DNA from: Cacajao melanocephalus
Lineage: Eukaryota > Chordata > Mammalia > Primates > Pitheciidae
Direction of reading: 5' to 3'
NCBI GenBank assembly: GCA_963573385.1
Contig: CAUYLG010021528.1
Location: 1-64,000 of the forward strand
DNA length: 64,000 nt
Under the pieces are notes generated by a model. The model did no database searches and was not told the origin of the DNA. It was given only the letters and a program-made list of their open reading frames with translations. Shown one piece after another: positions 53,995 to 64,000 of the stretch; position 1 is the stretch's first letter; each line of letters begins with the position of its first letter. Both the position numbers and the translations under genes were made by a program.

Positions 53995-54585
53995 AGAATA
54001 TAGAAATAGAAATTCCATTTGACCCAGCAATCTTGTTACTGGGGATATGCCCAAAGGATTATAAATCATCCTATTATAAAGACACATGCACATGTATGTT
54101 CAGCACAGCACTGTTTACAATAGCAAAGACCTGGAACCGACCCACATGCCCCTCAATGATAGACTGGACAAGGAAAATGCAGCACATATATACCATGGAA
54201 ACTATGCAGCCATAAAAAATGATGAGTCTGTGCCCTTCGTAGGGACGTGGATGAATTTGGAAACCATCATTCTCAGCAAACTGACACAAGAACAAAAATT
54301 CAAACACTGCATGTTCTCACTCATAGGCAGGTGTTGAACAATGAGAACACATGGACACAGGGAGGGGAGCATCACACACTGGTATCTTTCGCAGGTGAAT
54401 AGGGGAGAGACAACTGGGGGTAGGGAGGTTGGGGAGGGATAACATGGGGAGAAATGCCAGATATAGGTGATAGGGGATGAAGGCAGCAAACCACATTGCC
54501 ATGTATATACCTATGTAACAATCCTGCATGTTCTACACATGTACCCCAGAACCTAAAGTGCAATAATATATATATAAATACATAT
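53995..54585 (+). repeat. 5'-truncated young L1 3' end
   Basis: It starts inside ORF2 (CCATTTGACCCAGCAATCTT) and ends GTACCCCAGAACCTAAAGTG with a TA-rich tail. The ending phrase differs from human L1PA (which has TACCCTAAAACTTAAAGT) and agrees with what I remember of New World monkey L1s. Confidence 0.9.
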
Positions 54586-55681
54586 ATTACATCTTCTGAA
54601 TCATAATTTTTAAAAATTATATAATTTTATTTCCAATGACTTTCTCAAGATATTATGTGATATTCAGTTAAGTATTTTCTTACTTAATGAGGAGGTGCAA
54701 ACATCAACAGTATCTCCTGAGCAACCTACCAGATATTATTCATTAAGTAAAGAATACAATCCTTTCTGTTGTACCGGTACTTAGCTAAGTTATACAGTGC
54801 CATAGGAGCTTCCAGAGAATATATAAACTATTAAGTCAGGACATAATCTAGATTTCCCTAGGTTTATGTTAAAACCCCTAACTTTGCAATTACGGTTACT
54901 GCAACTTGAATGCTACATGAATAACAAAAGAAAATACCATCTGCCATTAAAGTTATTAAATTAACTCTCAAAAAACATATTTAAAAATTAACTCTCAGAT
55001 AAAACAGGTTCTAGTAACCTTGACCATTGTTAATAACTGAATTTGAAATGTAACAAAAAAACCATAATTGATATGAGTAATTTTTAAATGTGCATGCTGC
55101 AAACATGGCAAACCTAACACTTTGGTGCATAAAGGAAACTAAAAATTGTCATCCATTCAAATTCTAGAACAAAAATAAATCCTTTATTTCCATATGTCTA
55201 TGGAATAAGGTAGAAACCACATACAAGAATAAATTTCAGGGGTATGTTCCATTTTCTTCGTGAAGTAATAAGAAGTTTAAAGAACATAAACAATAAGCAA
55301 ATTACACTGATTATAGAACTTACTGATTGGCAGTTCCTTTTAGGTTGGTTTCCCTATCTTTCCTTTTTTCTTTTACTCATATAAACCTTTTCTTTCCTTT
55401 CAGATTTAATTTATGACTGACACAAACATTGATTATTATTCAAATAATTTAATTATTTTTGCCACTCTGCAAATTGAATTGTTTAGACTTATTGTTCAGT
55501 GAGCACAAATAAAAATAAAATATTTATCTCAGTGCTTTATTTGTAGGAAAGCAATAGAATATTCCAATCCCCATAAGTCACAGTTCTTGGTTTCCAGCTT
55601 TAAGAACCAGGGTGTCAGAATAAACACAGAATCTCTACTTTTAAAAAATTCATAATTATTAAGAAATGCAGTGTCACTTAC

Positions 55682-55725
55682 CAGTTAATTTACATCTTGA
55701 CATCCATCTCCAGTTAAAATGGACA
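55682..55725 (-). other. Candidate non-coding 5' UTR exon of GOLGB1
   Basis: On the minus strand a 44-nt segment is framed by a strong acceptor (TTTTTATTTTTTCAG) and a strong donor (CTG|GTAAGTGA). It lies 9.9 kb upstream of the first coding exon, in the 5' intron. It carries a short upstream frame of five codons (ATGGATGTCAAGATGTAA). The upstream promoter exon must lie further right. This is inferred from splice signals alone; I see no repeat family covering it. It could be a chance pair of sites. Confidence 0.35.
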
Positions 55726-56549
55726 CTGAAAAAATAAAAATGTAAAAACTGAGTATTTGATAGTAAACTTAGAAATTCTAGCTACGTTAACTAAGCTCTG
55801 ATTTAAATATATGGTATTCAGACAAAATGCATTCCAATCATATTAAAGAATTTGATTATCTGGAATGACCAAGATTCTCCATAGATAGGCAAATCTGTAC
55901 AAACACATCTTAAAAATATATGACCAAGGAGTAAACTGTTTGAAGGCATCAACTAGGGTTAACATGCATTAAAGATAAAAATAGTTCCAATTAGAGTCTT
56001 TGTCTACTTAATTGTCTAATCAGATGTGGTAACAATCTACTGTAGCTGTATGTCATGACAGGGAGATTGACATACTTCTCTAAAGGGGCAGACAGCAAAT
56101 ATATTAGAATATATTAGACGTTACAGGCATACAGTCTCTTTCCCAAGTAGTCAACTCTGGTTGTATGTAAATAAATGGGTGTGTCTGTGTTCCGATTAAA
56201 CATTCCTGACAAAAATAGAAAGTTCACTAAGATTTGGCTTCAGGCCAGTTTGCTGACTCCCAGCAAAATTGGACTATAAAACATAAAGAACCACAGGAAG
56301 TGAATTATTAGAGCTTCAGAATCATCTATGCAATTTAAAATAACCTATAAAAATCTGTGGAGTTCTCAGCCCAGAATGACATACAAAACTGAGAGTAATT
56401 ATTTATAAACATTGAAAACATAAAGTTCATATGAGCTATATACCTAAAGGAAAAGATGAGACATTCTGCAGTTAGAGTTACACTGTGGTTATGGAGGCTA
56501 TTACTCTATTTACAATAACTTAAAGTGACATATATTTGTGTATATTCTA

Positions 56550-57175
56550 TTCTTATTATTTATAGATTCGGAATTTGTAAACTTCATATTGGCTAAAATT
56601 TATTTGTAACCCCAAAATCACTATTTGTGGCACTTTTGAGGTCACTGGTGGGTAAGTGCAGAATGGCAAAAATTCTGAATTACCCAACAATGGATCATTC
56701 CTGAGGTTGAATAAGGCAGTACTCTGCCTTCTTGTTTCAGCTCTCGTACTGGACACAAGTGTCCTTTTGATGGTCTATTTAGTGTCACACTTTTCTCATT
56801 TTTTGTGTTTTTGTCGATGATTTTACTGTTTAAAGTGGCTCCCAAGTGTAGTGCTGAAGTGCTTTATTACACTCTGAGCACAAGGAGTCTGTGACGTGCC
56901 TTGTGGAGAAAATCCATGTGGCAGGTAAGCTTTGGTCAGCAGGAGGTATAGTGCTGGTTACTGTGAGTGCAATGTCCATGAATCAACAATATATATTAAA
57001 TAAGGTATACCTATACATAAAACAAAATTATGTACTGATCAGTTGACAACAATGTTGTGCTCTGAGGCTGGCAGGAACCTAGTCCTGTATTTCCCCTAGG
57101 AGCAATGATCCAGTGTGTGCTAATTCATGGTGACTTCATAGAACAAAACTACAGAAAACAGACTGGACTGTGGAT
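56550..57175 (+). repeat. Tigger-like DNA transposon with decayed transposase start
   Basis: Near 56,837-57,000 it has the pogo-type N-terminal text (translated, an HTH start with stops), for example GTAGTGCTGAAGTGCT and AATGAATCAACAATATATAT-like stretches. It has at least one stop and cannot encode an active enzyme. Confidence 0.7.
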
Positions 57176-57974
57176 GTGTGTATGTACATATATACATGTG
57201 TGTGTACCATATATCTCCCTTAGAATAGTATATTAACTACATTCCCTAATAGTCCCCATCACCAATAAATTATTATTTGAAGAAGCCACTGCTTTTTCTA
57301 AAGAAAGCCTTCTATAGATGATAGATCTTCTGTAAGATGATGATGGACAATGTTCTTAACTGTATTGGTCATTCTCAATCACTAGATAGTGCTGTGTATT
57401 TCTGGTATTTTTAAAAGATACATCTTCTATTGTAATATTTAAATGAATTGGATTGGTACCATGAAATTCAGTGGGAGAAAAAAAGCCGAATTAATAACTT
57501 ATTTGTAAAGCAATCTTTTATAAAGAACACTTGTAAATCAGCAAAATGTCTCTTTAAAATGAGAATTATAGGAAGATTTAATGAGTAGTATGAGGAGCAA
57601 CTGCTTATACCTAAAATGCCACTTCCTCACTTAATACCTCTTCATTTTTTGAACTCACAATACTTATTCCTTATTACTGTAGACTCCGTTGTAATAATCA
57701 TTTTACTTTTCCTTGGCTTTGATCTCTTCTCAACCCCTAGCCTGGTATCTGATGCATAGGCAGTTCTCAGTGCAGTTAATGAACATGATTATGGAATTGT
57801 TCATTGTTACCACATCACATTGGGGCTTCACATGCATTTTATATCAACGTATATGTATAAACAATTACAGTCTTTAAAATGCAATATTCATCTCATTATA
57901 CACTACCTCACACCAATTAGTTTAACTCACACTCCCTGGGGATTTTTTTTTTTTTAATTTCCAATTTTCACTTC

Positions 57975-58200
57975 AGTCTAAGCCTAGCCTAGAATAGTAG
58001 AAAAAATGTGGACTTCGGTTAAATAGAGGTTCTGGCTCTACTACTTACTAATTGCATAACATCCAAAAAAATTATAAAACTTTTCTAATTTTCAGTTTCT
58101 TCATATATTAGATGTGTGTAGAACAACACCCCTCTTGACATAGTTATGACGATTGTAGCAGATTTTATATGTGAAAATGCCTGACATGTAGGATCCACTT
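57975..58200 (+). repeat. MIR
   Basis: AGAGGTTCTGGCTCTACTAC, then TTTTCAGTTTCTTCATATAT and GAAAATGCCTGACATG follow the MIR order. Confidence 0.7.
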
Positions 58201-58739
58201 TGCACAACTGAGTTTTCTTTCTTCCAAGGTTGTACTTATGTGTGTATCTTGAAATAGTTCAACAATAAATTTCTCATGTTGTTTTTAATTTTCAGAAGTG
58301 TAGAAATCTGGATGCAGCTGGAGGGCTGCGAGTTATCAAAAAAAAAGTCTCTGCTATAGGCAATAATTTTAATGTTAATTAACTCCATCTGGAAGGAAAA
58401 GCAGGTGTTGAAATTGATCACTTAAGTACAGAAAGCAAGGCTGTTTACTAAACTCTCCTTAAATTAATTTGGCTGAACTTGTGGTTAAATTGCTTTCAAG
58501 TCACTTTTCTATAAATGTCTTATACCAAATGCTGAAATTGGAAAAAATAAGTAGACCAAGCAGATTTTAATGAAATGTAACAAATTGGATGGAAAGGTCA
58601 CCTAAAAATAAAAATTACATTTTAAAAATGAAAAAATGCAATAGTCACTTTGCTTCAACAGCAGATGGAACTGGAACAAAAAGCCTAGGGAATTTCCACA
58701 TATGGGCCACAAATCATTTACATCAGATTAATGTGGTTT

Positions 58740-58840
58740 GTGCAAGAAAAGTTAAGTTTTGTGCTCCTGGCCAAACCTACTGAGTTAAATTTGCTGCCTA
58801 GAAATCTGCATTTTAACCACCACCCAGGTGATTTTTATTC
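58740..58840 (+). repeat. MER5-like fragment
   Basis: GAAATCTGCATTTTAACCAC and CACCCAGGTGATTTTTATTC fit the MER5 (hAT) right half. Confidence 0.55.
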
Positions 58841-59007
58841 TTACTGAAACTTAATCCTTGTTCTAAGGATAGAGAAACACTAGATCACACACTAATAGTA
58901 ACATAGGGCCCTGGATCTATGACAAAAAAGAAGAGTAGTATTCTGAGAAGGTAAACTGTAACAGAGAAACTTAGAAAATATCACTAAAAACAGGCATGCC
59001 CAAGTTA

Positions 59008-59046
59008 GAGAGAGAGAGAGAGAAAGAGACTGTCTGTGTGTGTTTT

Positions 59047-59091
<45 letters not shown>
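59008..59091. repeat. Compound microsatellite (GA)n-(TG)n-(TA)n
   Basis: Successive GA, TG and a pure TA run of about 21 units at 59,049-59,091. Confidence 0.95.
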
Positions 59092-59094
<3 letters not shown>

Positions 59095-59302
59095 ATTTAA
59101 GAAAATATATACTTTGTAAGTTGGGAACAAAAACTAATTTAAACAAATTAAAAAAAACAAAGAAAATATTGACTTAGTGGTAGCATTAATTTAATTGCTT
59201 TACCTTCTGCCATTCCCTAACTCCTCAATGGAAATACCACGTTCCTTAGACTTTTCTTCAAATCTCTCCATAATCTGATTTGATTGTCCATTCCATTCCA
59301 GA

Positions 59303-59432
59303 GTCTGGTCCCAAAGCAGGAGCCTCAGCATTATCCAGACTACCAGAATCAGAAACTCTGGGGGTGGAGAGCTGCGATCTGTGGTACAGCAATGCCTCCA
59401 GGTGATTGTGAGGCAGCCTAAAGCTTGAACAC
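59303..59432 (-). repeat. MER5-like element, antisense
   Basis: The minus strand reads CCACCCCCAGAGTTTCTGAT and GGTAGTCTGG, as in MER5A. Confidence 0.7.
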
Positions 59433-59594
59433 TATTTTGAATTCATCATGGTTCAACAAAGTTCAACTAGTCAACCGCTGTGAACAAGGCATGAGGATGA
59501 GACTGTAATGTAGGAAACATCATAATTGGGTTTCTTGCTTCCCTGTCAAATAGAAAGAGAGATCGCCAGAGCCTGCTAGTGTCTTCAACCATGA

Positions 59595-59840
59595 AATAAG
59601 CAACATCTACTGAATATTTACTACATGTCAGTGCTCTCCTGAGTTTTTTATGTTTATTGCCCAATTAATCCTTACACAACCTAATATGGGTTTGAATATC
59701 ATTACCATTTCACATAACGAAACTGAGGCATGGAAAAATTAAGTGACAACCCCAAAGCCACATAGCTGCCAAGGAATAGAACCAAGAATTGAATTGGGAC
59801 AGTCCGACTCTACAGCAGATGATTTTTACCACTCTTACAC
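59595..59840 (-). repeat. MIR, antisense
   Basis: ACGAAACTGAGGCATGGAAA, CCCAAAGCCACATAGCTGCC and CAGTCCGACTCTACAGCAG are the reversed MIR order. Confidence 0.8.
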
Positions 59841-60774
59841 AAGCTCTCAGGAAATGTCATCAACTCTCGACCACAACCTGAGAAATTCCTGCCCTTGATT
59901 AAGACAGACAATGACCAATTTTAGGAAACCAGTAGGACTGATTAGCTCAGAGTATTTCCAAGATCATGCAGATGATTTTTCCAACATTTCTCCTTTTGAC
60001 CACCTTAAAGCCTGACCATCTTTAGGTTTCTATTCAAACATCACTTTGCTAGAAAAGCCTTTTGGCTGTATGAATCTGAAGCAAAACACAGTGCATCAGA
60101 GCCTAGGTTTTCTTGTCTATAGACTGAAGATAATATTGTTTAACCACAGGGAAATCATATGAAATAAAGTAATATATGTGAAAGTACATTTTTAAGTTTT
60201 AGGACATGAATTATATGCTTGTAATGTGGTATCAAAGTATTTTTTATACACAGGACTTTAGGTACCTATTGATTAGACCATGTCTACTTTAACTGATCTT
60301 TTATACTGTAATTAGCACTATATTTATAAACTATTTCCATGAAGTGCTTTTGGGTTAGCAATTCATTTATCAAATCCCAACTATCATCCTCCACTCCACA
60401 GTAAAATATTTTTCGAACTTTCTTGACCAAAAAATTAGCCCGACACGATTTTTAGAAAACTACATTCTGTGCTGTCTTTCCGTAAATTCTAATTTTTTGG
60501 AAGTGGGATGGAACCTAAATATAATATCTATGTATTTTAAGAAAGATACCAAGTGATTATTATGATGAACTGAGTGTGGAAAATACTACAGTAAACTCTA
60601 AAATTCTTTTAGATATTTACAAAAAAATCCTTACACTCTTATTTACTAGTAGCATAAAGTCTATTTTTGGAAGTATGCTAATTTGTTCTTATACAAATGA
60701 GGATAGGCATAAGAATGTTTTGCTCTAAGAAACACTGCACATTGTGTTAAAATTGCCTACAGTATTCAGTACGG

Positions 60775-60957
60775 TAACATGTTTTACAGTTTGTAGCCTA
60801 GAAACAATAGGCTATACTATATAGCCAAGGTATACTGTAGGCTATAGTATCTATGTTTGTGTAAGTACGCTCTGTGTTGATTGCAAAAGGACAAAAATGC
60901 CTAAGGATTCTTTTCTCAGAACCCAACCCCATTGTTAAGTGATGCATAACTGTGTTT
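60775..60957 (+). repeat. Non-autonomous DNA transposon fragment
   Basis: GTAGCCTAGAAACAATAGGC and TTGTTAAGTGATGCATAACTG are phrases of a common primate DNA transposon. I do not assert the family name. Confidence 0.55.
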
Positions 60958-61499
60958 ATATTTTTAAATAAATACCAGTTTTTCACCTCAATATATTTGT
61001 CAGTAATGGTAGAGGAGTAATCATTTCCTAAAAGAAAAGTATATTTCAAGATGGTATTAATTTGAATAAACTAGGTTATAATAAAGTAATAAATTAGACC
61101 CTGAATCTCAATGGCCTAACACAGCAAATATCTCTTGCTCATTCACAGTACATGTCCATCGAGGAGTACAAAGGATTGGGAAAATTAGAATGAAGAATGT
61201 ACTAAGGGAACCAGACAGAGTTTCTACAATCTTCCATTTACAGCACTTAGAATTCGAAGGCTCTTTGATTATCAAGGTAGGGGAAGGGAGAGACTGATAA
61301 ACAACACTTGAGTGTTTCACTGCCTCAAGCTGGAAATGACACATTTCTGTGCATAGTTCACCAGCCTAAAACAGTCAAATGGCCCAGTCAAAATGAAAGA
61401 CGGCTTCAAAGTATGGAGTGACATATGGAGTCTTACACAAGCCTTACTATCTCTGCCTCTGTCTACTTTAAGCCAGTGAGTTTCCTAAATAATCACCTT

Positions 61500-61740
61500 T
61501 ATTTATTATACTTTAAGTTCTGGGGTACATGTGCATATTGTGCAGCTTTGTTACATAAGTATACACGTGCCATGGTGGTGGCTTGCTGGATCCATCGCCC
61601 TGTCATCTCCATTTGGTGTTTCTCCTAATGCTATCCCTCCCCAATCCCCCCAACCCCTGCTACTCTTCCCCTAGCCCCCTACCCCCCAGGCCCTGGTGTG
61701 TGATGTTCCCCTCCCTGTGTCCGTGAATCACCTATCTTTA
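61500..61740 (-). repeat. Antisense L1 3' end
   Basis: It begins with TTATTATACTTTAAGTTCTG, the reverse of an L1 tail, and runs through GTACATGTGCATATTGTGCA to about 61,740. Confidence 0.88.
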
Positions 61741-62159
61741 ATCAATTCAGACGTGCCAAGTAATCTGGGAAAAAGATAGGCTTTAATTGAATTGGTCTCT
61801 TTCTCACTCCAATAATTTAAAACTTACTTAAGACTGTAAACTCCTTAAATTACAAAGAGTATACATTGAAAAGCTAAGTTATGAGATACATGCTTTGATT
61901 GCAAAAAGTGAACACATTTCAGTGAGGCAGAGCTTGATGAAAGAAATTGGATAAATTAGGATAAAATTTAGAAAAAAATCTGAAAACATGCTGATAGGGA
62001 AACTTCCAGGGACCTATCAGAAGAAAATAAAAGTCATGTTTGTGTTATTAAAACAATCATAAAAATGAGTACATGACTTATAAAAACACACTATGCCTCA
62101 TCATTTTGGGAAGGAAAAAATTCATTTTTGAGATCCATTTGTATGCAAAGACTTTGCTA

Positions 62160-62350
62160 ATGCTTTACCTATATCATCTGTATTTCATCACTGCCAAAAA
62201 TCATTAGAGGCAACTAATCAACGTGAAACAACTAGGCCAAGATAACACAATTAGTAAACAGCAAAACTAAGATTCAAACCCATGATTGAGGGTCCATTGT
62301 TTATGGGTGGGAATGTGTGTATTTTTCCCATTAAGTGATGGCCTCCTTCA
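62160..62350 (-). repeat. MIR, antisense (diverged)
   Basis: TGCTTTACCTATATCATCTG and the AACTAGGCCAAGATAACAC, CTAAGATTCAAACCCATGAT order suggests a reversed MIR. Confidence 0.6.
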
Positions 62351-63189
62351 CTAAAGCACTACCTTTATGACAGAGAAAGAATATCTCTTCTTTAAAACTG
62401 TATTAGTAACTTTCAATGAAGTCATAATCTACTCACAGCCATACTCAGTGAGCCTGAGATAACGTTATGTATAACATCTCTGTTCTACAGGACCTTGAAC
62501 ATGTAAAACAAATAGGCAAGATCATTGAAGCATATTCCTTTGAACAACCCTTCTCCGCCTTTTTCTAAATTGCACAAGAATCGGCAGCTAATTAGCAGCT
62601 CATTAGCAACATTGATAAACTAGGTGACAAAAACAAATGCTGTGCTAACAGAAGGGACAGAAATTTTCAATGAATACGAATTAGGATATAGGGATAAGGA
62701 CAAATTGCTGAAATTAGCTTCCTATGCTTCTCACTATATTGTTTTATTTCATTCATACATTCAAATATCTATTAACCACTATGTTCAAGGAAATCTGATA
62801 GTTTTAAGGATGAAAAAAATGATTCGAACACAATCCCTTCCTTCAAAGAGCTCAAGATATATATAGGAAGATGATTCAGGAGTCTTTGTAAATGACCTTG
62901 ATGAAGCCAGAAACAGATCTTTTTAGGTAAAACTTGACATTATATTGATATATTCCAGAATGGACATCTGTGCAGCATCTGACTACGTATTTACTAGACT
63001 GCTGTGAAAGTGGGCATGAAATCTATGGCTAAGAAACAAAGCAACACATTTGATATGTATGAGAAGTGGTCTTAGACATTAGTTCAAGGTGTTCTGATTG
63101 ACCAGTTTTCATGTAAATCTGAACTGCTTCTTTTCCAATTAAAAGCATTTAATTATTCTCCAATTTCCAAGAAAGTTCTAACTCCTTAA

Positions 63190-63659
<470 letters not shown>

Positions 63660-64000
63660 CAACTCATTATCTTTTTAATTCTTTCTCACACATCGATACA
63701 GGTAACCATTAAATGTAGAAAATCTTCCTTCATCTCCAACTGGCATTTCTTTTCTTTCTGCAGTCCCCACTATTTGCTTACATTGAACTTATCACACCAT
63801 ATAAGAGATACCTTATTTAACCTCTGTTTCTCCCTTTTAGTCTTTAAGATTGTCAAGAGCACAAGTTATGTTATCTCTATTTTTGGTGGCTAATATTTTG
63901 CAAGGAAGTAGCATGAATAAATATTTGATTAAGTAAATCAATAAATTTGTGTACCATTTGGATCCAAATTTATGAGACTATATGAATGCTACACCAATAT

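Noticed and set aside
56837..57000. A domesticated transposase gene
   Set aside because: The Tigger-like N-terminal frame has a stop early on and lacks the catalytic part.
59190..59230. Donor-like CAGAAG|GTAAAG on the minus strand as another 5' exon
   Set aside because: I see no convincing acceptor upstream, and the sequence just upstream is a MER5-like repeat.

Overview
The window is nuclear DNA of a simian primate. It carries many Alu and L1 elements, MIR, L2, MaLR and DNA-transposon remnants, and one mammalian gene read on the minus strand. The 3' end of a young L1 (about 53,995-54,585) and several amino-acid differences from the human protein as I remember it point away from human. They fit a New World monkey, but that is an inference.

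The gene is GOLGB1, encoding giantin, the very large coiled-coil tether of Golgi membranes. Fourteen coding exons can be joined at good splice sites without any frame break. They run from the ATG at 45,779 down to 3,538 and encode residues 1 to about 2960. Human giantin is about 3,260 residues, so the last ~300, including the C-terminal membrane anchor, lie left of position 1. Exon 1 and the promoter lie right of 64,000. One extra non-coding 5' exon is proposed at 55,682-55,725.

Layout from right to left, which is the direction of transcription. 45.8-64 kb is 5' intron: L1s, Alus, MIRs, MER5-like and Tigger-like DNA transposons, a (TA)n tract and the candidate 5' exon. 31.5-45.8 kb holds eight small coding exons, seven of which begin and end on codon borders and two of which are a tandem exon duplication. 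An MaLR retrovirus-like provirus sits between those two duplicates (38.7-40.9 kb). 18.7-30.1 kb has three more small exons and a stack of repeats inserted into an old L1 (23.6-28.9 kb). 10.7-18.7 kb holds two giant exons (5,189 and 1,915 nt) that encode most of the protein. 3.7-10.7 kb is an intron with Alus and old LINE sequence, followed by a 179-nt exon at 3.5 kb. 1-3.5 kb is intron filled by an internally deleted L1 and an Alu.

There is no second protein-coding gene, no RNA gene that I can support, no CRISPR array and no sign of a new biological system. The points most worth a second look are the repeat architecture inside giantin, the exon 4/5 duplication, the candidate 5' exon with a tiny upstream ORF, a 60-nt templated duplication, and a double overlapping hairpin.
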